NCBI RefSeq assembly: GCF_016888335.1 | Contig: NZ_JAFEJG010000004.1 | Location: forward strand, 248,001-312,000 | DNA: 64,000 bases | Direction of reading: 5' to 3' | From: Janibacter endophyticus | GTDB taxonomy: Bacteria > Actinomycetota > Actinomycetes > Actinomycetales > Dermatophilaceae | Shown: positions 53,425 through 61,056 of the stretch, piece after piece | How the letters are laid out: every line of letters begins with the position of its first letter | Position numbering within the stretch: position 1 is the stretch's first letter | The notes under the pieces: generated by a model | Told to the model about the DNA's origin: nothing | The model's database searches: none | What the model saw: only the letters and a program-made list of their open reading frames with translations | Made by a program: the position numbers and the translations under genes

Positions 53425-55299
53425 GTGACGGCCACCTCTCCCCGGACCGCGACCGACGAGCGCATCGACGACCGCGTCCTCGACGAGCGCGAACCCAGCG
53501 TCGGCCACCTCATGCGCTGGCGCATCGCGCAGACCCCCGGCAACCCGGCCTTCAGCTAACCCGACGCCGCCGAGCAGTGGCACGGTCTGTGCTGGCGCGA
53601 GCTGGGCGCACGGGTCTGGCGGGTCGCGGCCGGCCTCGTCGACCTCGGCGTCGAGCCGCAGGGCCGGGTCGCGATCGCCTCCAGCACCCGGATCGAGTGG
53701 ATCCTCGGGGACTTCGCGGTCATGGTGGCCGGGGGCGCGACGACGACGATCTACCCGACGACGATCCCCCGCGACGTCGCCTTCATCCTCTCGGACTCGG
53801 GCGCGAGGGTCGTCGTCGCCGAGGACGTGGACCAGGTCACCAAGCTCCGCGAGATCCGTGCCGAGATCCCCGAGGTGCGCACCGTCGTCGTCATCGACGA
53901 GACCGGCGTCGACCTCGACGAGTGGGTGACGACCCTCGCCGCCGTCGAGGCCGTCGGTGCCGAGCGGCTCGCCGCGGAGCCCGGCCTCGTCGACGCCCGC
54001 ATCGACGCGTGCACCCCCGACGACCTCGCGACGATCATCTACACCTCGGGCACCACCGGCCGGCCGAAGGGGGTCCGCCTCACCCACGAGGCCTGGACCT
54101 ACCAGGGCGCGGCGATCAAGTCGCTCGACATCCTCCACGAGGACGACGTGCAGTACATGTGGCTGCCCCTGGCTCACGTCTTCGGCAAGCAGATCACCCT
54201 GCTGACCCTCGCGACCGGCATGTCGGTCGCCGTCGACGGCCGCCTCGAAAAGATCGCCGCCAACCTCGTGGTCGTCCGCCCCACCTTCATGTGCGCGGCC
54301 CCGCGGATCTTCGAGAAGGTCTACTCCAAGATCAGCCTGACGGCCGACGAAGGGGGCGCGAAGGCCAAGCTCTTCGCGTGGGCCAGCGGGGTCGCCCGCC
54401 GGTGGAGCGTCGAGGAGCAGGCGGGCCGCACCCCGTCGGCGGGGCTCAAGCTCCAGCACGCCCTCGCCGACAAGCTCGTCTTCTCGAAGATCCGGGAGCG
54501 CTTCGGTGGGCGGATCCGCTTCTTCATCTCCGGCTCGGCAGCGCTCAACGCCGACGTCGCCGCATGGTTCAACGGCGCGGGCGTGACGATCCTCGAGGGC
54601 TACGGGATGACCGAGACCTCGGCCTGCGCGACCGTCAACCGGCCCTACGCCAACCGGCTGGGCTCGGTCGGGTGGCCCGCGCCCCGCACCGAGATCCGGA
54701 TCGCCGAGGACGGCGAGATCCTCATGCGCGGCCCCGGGGTCATGCAGGGCTACCACAACAACCCCGAGGCGACCGCCGAGGCGCTCACCGAGGACGGCTG
54801 GCTGCACAGCGGTGACATCGGCGAGATCGACGAGCGCGGCTTCGTCCGCGTCACCGATCGCAAGAAGGACCTCTTCAAGACGAGCAACGGCAAGTACGTG
54901 GCGCCGAGCCAGGTCGAGTCGACCTTCAAGGGTCTGTGCCCCTACGTCGGCCAGATCCTCGTGCACGGGGCGGACCGCAACTTCGTCACCGCGCTCATCA
55001 CCCTCGACCCCGAGGCGATCCAGCCGTGGGCGGAGGCCAACGGGCTCGGCGACCGGGACTACACCGAGATCGTCTCGTCGGCGCAGGCCCGAGACATGGT
55101 GCAGTCCTACGTCGACGAGCTCAACGAGGGTCTCAACCGGTGGGAGCGCATCGGACGTTTCCGGATCCTCGACCACGACCTGACGGTCGAGGGCGGCGAG
55201 CTCACCCCGAGCCTGAAGCTGCGCCGCAAGGTCGTCGCCGAGCGCTACCAGGACGTCCTCGAGGACATGCACCTCGACCAGCAGGAGGCGCGCGCCTAG
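53425..55299 (+). pseudogene. Long-chain acyl-CoA synthetase (FadD15-like) with an in-frame stop
   Basis: A single frame from GTG 53425 to TAG 55299 encodes a complete 624-codon FadD15-type ligase, except that codon 45 is TAA (53557-53559). The context there is GNPAFS-stop-PDAAEQWHGLCW; homologues have Tyr (AFSYP), so TAC to TAA is likely. Downstream motifs are intact: IIYTSGTTGRPKGVRLTH, EGYGMTETSACATVN, GWLHSGDIGEID, VTDRKKDLFKTSNGKYV. The first restart codon after the stop is ATG 53722, which would drop about 99 residues. Probably inactivated recently, or a base-call error. Confidence 0.85.
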
Positions 55300-55300
55300 G

Positions 55301-56464
55301 GTGGCGAGGGTGGCCCGCCCCGATCTCACCGTCCTCGCCATCCCTGGCTTTGTCGGGGCGATGGCGACCGAGCTCGTCTGGCAGCGCCGCCACCCGCCGG
55401 CCCCCGGCGAGCACCGCGCCGGCGACTACGAGCTCCACGACACCATCGCCTCGCTGGCCATGGGCGTCGGGAGCCTGATCGCCCCCTTCGTCACGGCGCC
55501 GTTGCTGCGCCGTCTCGCCCCGGGCACCGGCCGATGGGGCACCGCGCTCCTCGCGGTCGGCGCGGGTGCCGCGGTCGCGACGACGGCCGCCGACGTCCTG
55601 CGGACGCGAAGGGAGCACGGCCGGCTGCCCGAGGCCGGCACCGTGCCTGGAGGGGTCAAGGACAGCGGGGTCGCCGTACGGTCGCGCGCCGACGCGCTCA
55701 CCCGGCTCACCCGGGGCACTGCGGTCGCCGCCGTCGCCTCCGCGGCGCTCGCGTCGGCCACCTTGTGGACCACCCAGACCTCCGCCGCCCGGCTGAGCCG
55801 GCACGCCCCCTTCGAGATCCGCGGCCGGTGGGTGCTGCCGCTGGCCGTCCTCGGCTGGGACGCCATCTACTACTGGAACCACCGGCTCGCCCACGAGGTC
55901 CGCAGGCTCTGGGCCGTCCACGTCGTCCACCACTCCAGCGAGCGGTACAACCTCTCGACCGCGCTACGCCAGCCGGTGGCCGAAGGGGTGACGATGGCCG
56001 TCCCGTACGGTCTCCTCGCCCTGCTCGGGCTGCCTCCGCGGGCCATCGAGGACGCGCGGGCGCTCAATCTCATCTACCAGTTCTGGATCCACACCGAGGC
56101 GATCCGCTCCATCGGCTGGCTCGAGCGGGTGCTCAACACCCCTTCGCACCACCGTGCGCACCACGGCAGCCAACGGCAGTACCTCGACATCAACCACGGC
56201 TCGATCCTCATCATCTGGGACAAGCTCTTCGGCACCTTCGAGCCTGAGGACGAGCCGGTGCGCTACGGGCTGACGCGCAACATCGAGAGCTTCGACCTCG
56301 CGACGATCGCGACCCACGAGTGGCAGGACATCGCGCGCGATGTGGCGTCGGCGCCGACGTGGTCGGACCGCTTCGGCTTCCTCCTCCGTGGGCCGGGGTG
56401 GGCCTACGAGCGGCGGGCCGAGCTCGCCGCTCCCGAGCCGGTCGCCACCCCGGTCGCGGCGTAG
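55301..56464 (+). CDS. Sterol desaturase/fatty acid hydroxylase superfamily protein
   Basis: Product of 387 aa. The histidine boxes that bind the di-iron centre are visible: NHRLAHEVRRLWAVHVVHHS (HxxxH and HxxHH), then SHHRAHHGS in RVLNTPSHHRAHHG. Membrane segments lie before and between them. It should hydroxylate or desaturate a lipid in the membrane. GTG 55301 starts 1 nt after the interrupted fadD stop; a second GTG is at 55310. Its operon partner being a fatty-acid CoA ligase fits a lipid role. Confidence 0.87.
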   Translation: MARVARPDLTVLAIPGFVGAMATELVWQRRHPPAPGEHRAGDYELHDTIASLAMGVGSLIAPFVTAPLLRRLAPGTGRWGTALLAVGAGAAVATTAADVLRTRREHGRLPEAGTVPGGVKDSGVAVRSRADALTRLTRGTAVAAVASAALASATLWTTQTSAARLSRHAPFEIRGRWVLPLAVLGWDAIYYWNHRLAHEVRRLWAVHVVHHSSERYNLSTALRQPVAEGVTMAVPYGLLALLGLPPRAIEDARALNLIYQFWIHTEAIRSIGWLERVLNTPSHHRAHHGSQRQYLDINHGSILIIWDKLFGTFEPEDEPVRYGLTRNIESFDLATIATHEWQDIARDVASAPTWSDRFGFLLRGPGWAYERRAELAAPEPVATPVAA

Positions 56465-56511
56465 GCGCGGGGGCCGGCGCACCGTCGCTCGAGCAGTGTG
56501 CGTGGTGACCC

Positions 56512-56608
56512 TCGGGTACGACGACCATTGCCGTGCCCCTTCGACGAGCAGCCCGCCAAGATCTGGGGATCCCGCTGTCGCTTCCTGACCAACGGTCGTC
56601 GTACCCGA
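56512..56608. repeat. 15-bp inverted repeat with 67-nt spacer
   Basis: Perfect arms TCGGGTACGACGACC (56512-56526) and GGTCGTCGTACCCGA (56594-56608). The 67-nt interior has no ORF. It lies in the 173-nt gap between two convergent genes (stops 56464 and 56638). A long stem transcript terminator or a small mobile-element-like relic are both possible. Confidence 0.55.
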
Positions 56609-56637
56609 CAGTCAACCTCCGTGCCCCGCCACGCCCG

Positions 56638-57432
56638 TCAGCGGATGGGCTGGCTGAAGACCTGCCGCGCGGCGTCGGCGGCCTCGGTGTCGCCGTCGAC
56701 AACCAGTGGCGACTCGTCGGCGCGCCCCCACATCCACAGGAGCAAGTCCTCGCCGCGCCCGGTGATCGTGGCCGCCGGCTCCCCGGCCGCGTCGGCCAGC
56801 CGGAGGTCGGCCTCGTCCACGTCGACGTCCTTGCGCGGGTCGTGCCCGGTGAAGCGCCCCAGGTCCACGGTGAGCGTCGGCCCGTCCGTGCAGACGAGCG
56901 CCACCTGCCGGCCGTCCCGGGCGAAGCTCCCCCACGGCGGGTTGCCGCCGAAGATCACCGTGATCGCCTCGTGCACCCCGTCCGCGGCGAGATCCGGGTC
57001 CACCGGGGCCCGCGCCCCGGTCGTCAGCTCGGCGTCGACCCGGTGGATCAACGCCTCGTGCGCCTGACGGCGGATCGTGAACCCCACCGTCTGGTCGTTC
57101 GACCACGACCACGCCTCGTCGGCCGGGCCTGCGAGGGCCAGCTGCGACTGGAGGTCCGCGGAGGACGCGTCGAAGAGGGCGAGCAGCGCGTCGTACCCCT
57201 CCGGGCGCTCCGGCTCCGGGTAGTCCTCGGGCGGGGTGGGTCGGTGCTCCACCACCCAGGCCCAGAAGTGCTGCACGTCCATCCCGAGGTGCCACAGCAG
57301 GTCGGCGGTGTCCCACTCGGGGCAGGACGGCACCCCTGCCGCCGGGTCAGCATCGGCCAGCACCTCGCGGAAGCGCGCTGCCTCGGTACGCAGGTGGTCG
57401 AGGTAGGCCGCGGTGGGCAGCAGGGTCGTCAT
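56638..57432 (-). CDS. Maleylpyruvate isomerase family, mycothiol-dependent (DinB-like) protein
   Basis: Product of 264 aa. The N-terminal DinB/MDMPI bundle begins with DHLRTEAARFREVLADADP and contains VPSCPEWDTADLLWHLG with metal-ligand His, plus RRQAHEALIHRVDAEL. The C-terminal about 90 residues form the MDMPI-C domain. Family members use mycothiol as thiol cofactor, which fits an actinobacterium. ATG 57432. Substrate not assigned. Confidence 0.85.
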   Translation of the reverse strand: MTTLLPTAAYLDHLRTEAARFREVLADADPAAGVPSCPEWDTADLLWHLGMDVQHFWAWVVEHRPTPPEDYPEPERPEGYDALLALFDASSADLQSQLALAGPADEAWSWSNDQTVGFTIRRQAHEALIHRVDAELTTGARAPVDPDLAADGVHEAITVIFGGNPPWGSFARDGRQVALVCTDGPTLTVDLGRFTGHDPRKDVDVDEADLRLADAAGEPAATITGRGEDLLLWMWGRADESPLVVDGDTEAADAARQVFSQPIR

Positions 57433-57533
57433 GGGCGCGACGCTACGCAGCCGGACGCGTCGCGTCACGCGGTGTGTCACCCCGCCTGGTGGTCGCTGGG
57501 CAGCAGGGGCGAAGGGGTGGAGGATGGCTCCTC

Positions 57534-58328
57534 GTGAGCACGATCGTCTTCTTCCACGCCCATCCCGACGACGAGGCGTCCGCGACCGCCGGCACGATGA
57601 TCCGGGCGACTCGCCAGGGCCACCGGGTGGTCGTCGTCTACGCGACGAACGGCGAGCACGGCCAGGCACCCGACCCTCTGCCCGAAGGGGTGAGCGTCGC
57701 CGAGCACCGTCGCGGCGAGGCCGAGGCGTCGGCCCGGGTGACGGGGACGGCCCGCGTGGCCTGGCTCGGGTACGGCGACTCCGGCATGGCGGGCTGGGAG
57801 CAGAACGCGCACGAGCGGTCCTTCCACTCCACCGATGTCGACGAGGCCGCGCGCCGGCTGGCCGAGGTCCTCGACGAGGAGCGGGCGGACGTGCTCGTCT
57901 CCTACGACTGGCACGGCGGCTACGGCCATCCCGACCACGTCAAGGTCCACCACGTCGCGAACCGCGCGCTCGAGCTCGCCGCCCACCGCCCCCCGCTGCT
58001 CGAGTCGACGATGAACCGCGACCACATGCGCGGCCTCATGGCGGCCGCCCGCGAGGCGGGCGCGAGCGAGGACGAGGCCTGGGACGTCGACGTCCCGATG
58101 CAGGACGGCAACCCGATCGGCACGCCCGAGGCGGAGCTGCACCACCGTGTCGACGTCCGCGACGTCATCGACCTCAAGCGGGCCGCGCTGGCCTGCCACG
58201 CGAGCCAGACGAGCGACGTCGGGATGATGCTCGCGATGCCCGAGGAGCACTTCCTCGCGGGCTTCGGCTTCGAGCACTACACCGAGCCGGGGCGCGAGCC
58301 AGGCATGGTCGAGGGCTGGCCCTTCTGA
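57534..58328 (+). CDS. PIG-L family deacetylase (MshB/Mca-like)
   Basis: Product of 264 aa. The zinc site is FFHAHPDDEASATAGTM (HPDDE) and HGGYGHPDHVKVHHV with the further His. PIG-L enzymes deacetylate N-acetylglucosamine-type substrates. Mycothiol pathway members MshB and Mca have this pattern at about 290 aa; I cannot separate those from a general PIG-L member. GTG 57534 follows GGAGG. Adjacent to the mycothiol-type DinB gene (divergent). Confidence 0.85.
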   Translation: MSTIVFFHAHPDDEASATAGTMIRATRQGHRVVVVYATNGEHGQAPDPLPEGVSVAEHRRGEAEASARVTGTARVAWLGYGDSGMAGWEQNAHERSFHSTDVDEAARRLAEVLDEERADVLVSYDWHGGYGHPDHVKVHHVANRALELAAHRPPLLESTMNRDHMRGLMAAAREAGASEDEAWDVDVPMQDGNPIGTPEAELHHRVDVRDVIDLKRAALACHASQTSDVGMMLAMPEEHFLAGFGFEHYTEPGREPGMVEGWPF

Positions 58329-58396
58329 CCCGCGGTGGAGGTGATCCGGGCGAACGGTGTGGATGACCTCGACCCGTCCCGCCCTGCGGAAAGAGG

Positions 58397-58425
58397 TCAG
58401 GCAAGCCTTACCTATCCGCTACTGT
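58397..58425 (+). promoter_or_regulatory. DtxR/IdeR-type iron box and -10 of the small-Cys-protein/ferritin genes
   Basis: TCAGGCAAGCCTTACCTAT at 58397-58415 matches the 19-bp DtxR/IdeR consensus at 13 positions, including both AGG/CCT half-sites. A -10-like TACTGT follows at 58420-58425, with a GTG 7-8 nt downstream at 58433, so the transcript is probably leaderless. An iron box upstream of ferritin is known in actinobacteria, where IdeR can activate ferritin; here it overlaps the core promoter, so the sign of regulation is uncertain. Confidence 0.7.
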
Positions 58426-58432
58426 GCTCGTC

Positions 58433-58636
58433 GTGGGCAAGAAGGTGAAGATCGGCAAGGTCAAGGTCAAGCAGAAGTGCTGCGTCTCGAAGAAGCGCTG
58501 CAGCAGCTGCCCCATCCGCCTGCTCGCCGAGGGCAAGATGCCCGCCGGTTACGCGGTCCACAAGCGCAAGCTCGTCACCGTCGAGGCCAAGGCGAAGGCC
58601 AAGGGGTCCAAGGACCGCTACCGCAAGGCGGCCTAG
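58433..58636 (+). CDS. Small Lys-rich, four-Cys protein under the iron box
   Basis: Product of 67 aa. It is strongly basic (GKKVKIGKVKVKQK) with a cluster KCCVSKKRCSSCP giving CC-x5-C-x2-C, then a second basic region and KAKAKGSKDRYRKAA. The Cys set could bind zinc, iron or a cluster; the charge suggests nucleic acid contact. GTG 58433 was chosen because it lies at the likely transcription start; GTG 58424 would add three residues inside the -10. It precedes ferritin by 9 nt. No function is recognised. Confidence 0.7.
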   Translation: MGKKVKIGKVKVKQKCCVSKKRCSSCPIRLLAEGKMPAGYAVHKRKLVTVEAKAKAKGSKDRYRKAA

Positions 58637-58645
58637 GCTCTCCCC

Positions 58646-59170
58646 ATGACGAACTCCCGCTTCGCCGACCAGCTCAATGCCCAGATCGGTGAGGAGCTCC
58701 TCGCCCACGCGCAGTACATCGCCGTCGCGGCGCACTACGACGCGCTGACGATGCCGCGGATGGCTGGCTTCTTCTTCCGGCAGGCCCGCGAGGAGCGCGA
58801 CCACGCGATGATGATGCTGCGCTATCTCCTCGACACCGACGCCGAGATCGAGATCCCCGCCGTCGCGGCCCCCCAGTCCCACTTCGACGGGATCGTCGCA
58901 CCGGTCGAGCTCGCCCTGGCCCAGGAGCGCAAGGTCACCGAGCAGATCCACGCGCTGACCCGGATCGCGCGGGACGAGAACGACTTCGCCGCCGAGCAGT
59001 TCATGCAGTGGTTCATCAAGGAGCAGGTCGAGGAGGTCGCGACGATGCAGGACCTGCTGACCGTCGTCGGCCGCTCCGAGGACGACATCAACGACGTCGA
59101 GACCTACGTCGAGCGCGAGCTCGGCGCGGGCGAGGCCGACGCCACCGCCCCGCCGGTCGCGGACGCCTGA
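58646..59170 (+). CDS. Ferritin (bacterial ferritin-like, BfrB type)
   Basis: Product of 174 aa. The ferroxidase-centre residues are visible: Glu in QIGEELLAHAQYI, Glu and His in AREERDHAM, Glu in LAQERKVTEQI and Gln/Glu in WFIKEQVEEV. No haem-binding Met as in bacterioferritin is clear, so ferritin is preferred. Stores iron as ferric oxide in a 24-mer in the cytoplasm. It is the second gene after the iron box, 9 nt from the small Cys-protein gene. Confidence 0.93.
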   Translation: MTNSRFADQLNAQIGEELLAHAQYIAVAAHYDALTMPRMAGFFFRQAREERDHAMMMLRYLLDTDAEIEIPAVAAPQSHFDGIVAPVELALAQERKVTEQIHALTRIARDENDFAAEQFMQWFIKEQVEEVATMQDLLTVVGRSEDDINDVETYVERELGAGEADATAPPVADA

Positions 59171-59175
59171 GCCCC

Positions 59176-59673
59176 TCAGGGGTAGAGCACCCGGAAGCGC
59201 TCGAGCACGACCGGCATGTCCGGGCGGAAGCCCCCGTGGGAGTGCTCGGCGAAGAACCGCTCGTGGTCGCGCCGCCACGACGCGAGCGTCCGCTCCCCCT
59301 CGCCCTCGGCGTGCGCGTGCGCCTCGTCCACCTCGGCGAAGGGGACGACGCTCACCTCGGTCGTCACGAGCAGCGCCCGCGGCCGACCGGCCCCGTCGAG
59401 GACGATGCCGAGCGTGCCGGGCTCGGGGAGCGCCTCACCCTCCGCCTCGTAGTCGGCCTGTGACGACGCGGTCGCCGTCTTCGTGCCGTCGAGCACGAGG
59501 GCGAGCAGCCGGTCCGCCTGCTCGGGGGTCGCACCGAAGGCCCAGGCCGGCGGCCGCAGCAGGCTCACCGGGTTCTCGCCCGTGTAGGTCGGGACCCCGG
59601 CGAGCTCGGCGTGCTGTCGCGCGACCTCCCAGAAGTGGTCGATCGCCTCGGTGCCCGTCGCGTCTGTCTCCAT
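59176..59673 (-). CDS. ASCH domain-containing protein
   Basis: Product of 165 aa. The ASCH fold is shown by LVLDGTKTATASSQADYEAEG (the GxKxxTxR/S-type motif) and ALLVTTEVSVVPFAEVDEAH, ending with a His-rich GGFRPDMPVVLERF. ASCH proteins bind RNA or modified nucleosides; one group are N4-acetylcytidine amidohydrolases. ATG 59673. Convergent with ferritin (5 nt) and 3 nt after the HAD gene, so co-transcribed with it. Confidence 0.87.
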   Translation of the reverse strand: METDATGTEAIDHFWEVARQHAELAGVPTYTGENPVSLLRPPAWAFGATPEQADRLLALVLDGTKTATASSQADYEAEGEALPEPGTLGIVLDGAGRPRALLVTTEVSVVPFAEVDEAHAHAEGEGERTLASWRRDHERFFAEHSHGGFRPDMPVVLERFRVLYP

Positions 59674-59676
59674 GGC

Positions 59677-60348
59677 TCAGCCTCCCACGGACCCGCTCGG
59701 CGTGACCCGGACGCGCCCCGCCTCGACGGAGAAGGTCACCTCGGCGAGCGAACCGACGACGAGGTCAGCCTCCAGCTCGTCGGCCGGGTGGTTCGTCGTC
59801 ACGGCGAGCACCGCGCACCCGGCGGCCCGCGCACCGGTGATGCCGCTCGGTGCGTCCTCGACGACGAGGCAGTCGGCCGGGTCTGCCCCGAGCCGCTGCG
59901 CGGCGACGACGAAGGGGTCGGGTGCGGGCTTGCCGCGGTCGACGTCCTCTATGGTCACCGTGGCGGTCGGCGGCGTGATGCCCGCGGCGCGCAGGCGCAC
60001 GTCGGCGAGCGGCCGGGTGGCGGAGGTGGCAATCGCCGAGAGCTCGTCGGGCAACGTCTCGAGAGCAGCGATCGCGCCGGGCAGGGCGACGACGTCGTCG
60101 ACGTCGGCGACCTCGATCTCCTCGATCCGGGCGAGCGCGGCGTCGGCGTCGACGTGCGGGGCGACGGCGGCGATGATCCCGGCGGCGGGCACGCCGTGGA
60201 AGCCCTGCAGCGCATACGGATCCACGTCATGCTCCTGCGCCCACCGCACCCAGGAGCGCAGCACCGAGCCGGTGGAGTCGACGAGCGTGCCGTCGTTGTC
60301 GAAGATCACGGCGGCGAAGGTCCGGTCGGCGAAGGGGTGATCGGTCAC
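59677..60348 (-). CDS. HAD-superfamily hydrolase (beta-phosphoglucomutase-like)
   Basis: Product of 223 aa. The DxDxT motif is AVIFDNDGTLVDSTGS, the Thr/Ser motif is AIATSATRPL, the Lys region is DRGKPAPDPFVVAA and the acid pair is CLVVEDAPSGITGA. The cap lies between motifs I and II. All catalytic elements are present. Typical phosphatase of sugar phosphates; the substrate is unknown. ATG 60348. First gene of a HAD-ASCH pair. Confidence 0.92.
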   Translation of the reverse strand: MTDHPFADRTFAAVIFDNDGTLVDSTGSVLRSWVRWAQEHDVDPYALQGFHGVPAAGIIAAVAPHVDADAALARIEEIEVADVDDVVALPGAIAALETLPDELSAIATSATRPLADVRLRAAGITPPTATVTIEDVDRGKPAPDPFVVAAQRLGADPADCLVVEDAPSGITGARAAGCAVLAVTTNHPADELEADLVVGSLAEVTFSVEAGRVRVTPSGSVGG

Positions 60349-60377
60349 CCCGCCACGCTACAAAAGCGCGACAGGCG

Positions 60378-61004
60378 TCATGGCGTCAGGAGACCTGCAC
60401 GCGCCGTGACGAACCAGCTCCACGGGGTCGCGATGCCGGCAGCGTCTCGGGCACTCAGGTCGGGCAGCTCGAAGCCTGCGGCGCTCAGCTCCGCCGGGAT
60501 GTCACGGTCCACATGACAGCCGCCGGCCACGCGACCCCACCAGCGCTGCATCCGCTGCTGACGCCGGGCCATGCGCGGGTCCGGCGAGAGCGAGTGCTCG
60601 ACGAGGTGCAGCGCGCCACCGGGACGCAGCACCCGGGCGGTCTCGGCGAGCGCCGAGGCCAGGTCGGGGATCGTGCACAGGGTCCACGTCGAGACGACGG
60701 CGTCGGCGCTGCCGTCGGGCAACGCGATCGAGGCACCGTCGATCCCGACGCGTTCCACGGGGCGTCCGAAGGCGGCCCGCCCCTCCGCCGACATCTCCCA
60801 GGCGAGGTCCGACGGCTCGATCGCGAGGACCCGGGTCACCCCTTCGCCGTAGTGCTCGAGGTTGCGCCCCGACCCGAAGCCCAGCTCGACGACCTCGCCG
60901 ACCACCGGTGCGCACGTCCGTGCCCGCCAACCGTCCGCGAGCGCACCGGAGCAGGTGAGGTCGACGACCCTCGGCACCACGCGCTCGTCCCACCAGCTGC
61001 CCAT
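60378..61004 (-). CDS. Class I SAM-dependent methyltransferase
   Basis: Product of 208 aa. Motif I is VVELGFGSGRNLEHYG and the later motifs are AIEPSDLAWEM, ADAVVSTWTLCTIPD and RVLRPGGALHLVEHS. This is the Methyltransf_11 pattern, similar to UbiE/phospholipid methyltransferase types. ATG 61004 is a few residues before the conserved WWDERVVPRVVD start. Divergent from the zinc-ribbon SDR gene (52 nt). Confidence 0.9.
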   Translation of the reverse strand: MGSWWDERVVPRVVDLTCSGALADGWRARTCAPVVGEVVELGFGSGRNLEHYGEGVTRVLAIEPSDLAWEMSAEGRAAFGRPVERVGIDGASIALPDGSADAVVSTWTLCTIPDLASALAETARVLRPGGALHLVEHSLSPDPRMARRQQRMQRWWGRVAGGCHVDRDIPAELSAAGFELPDLSARDAAGIATPWSWFVTARAGLLTP

Positions 61005-61056
61005 GCCGATGACGCTACGCCGGACCCCACCGTGAGGCGACATACCCTGGTCTGTC

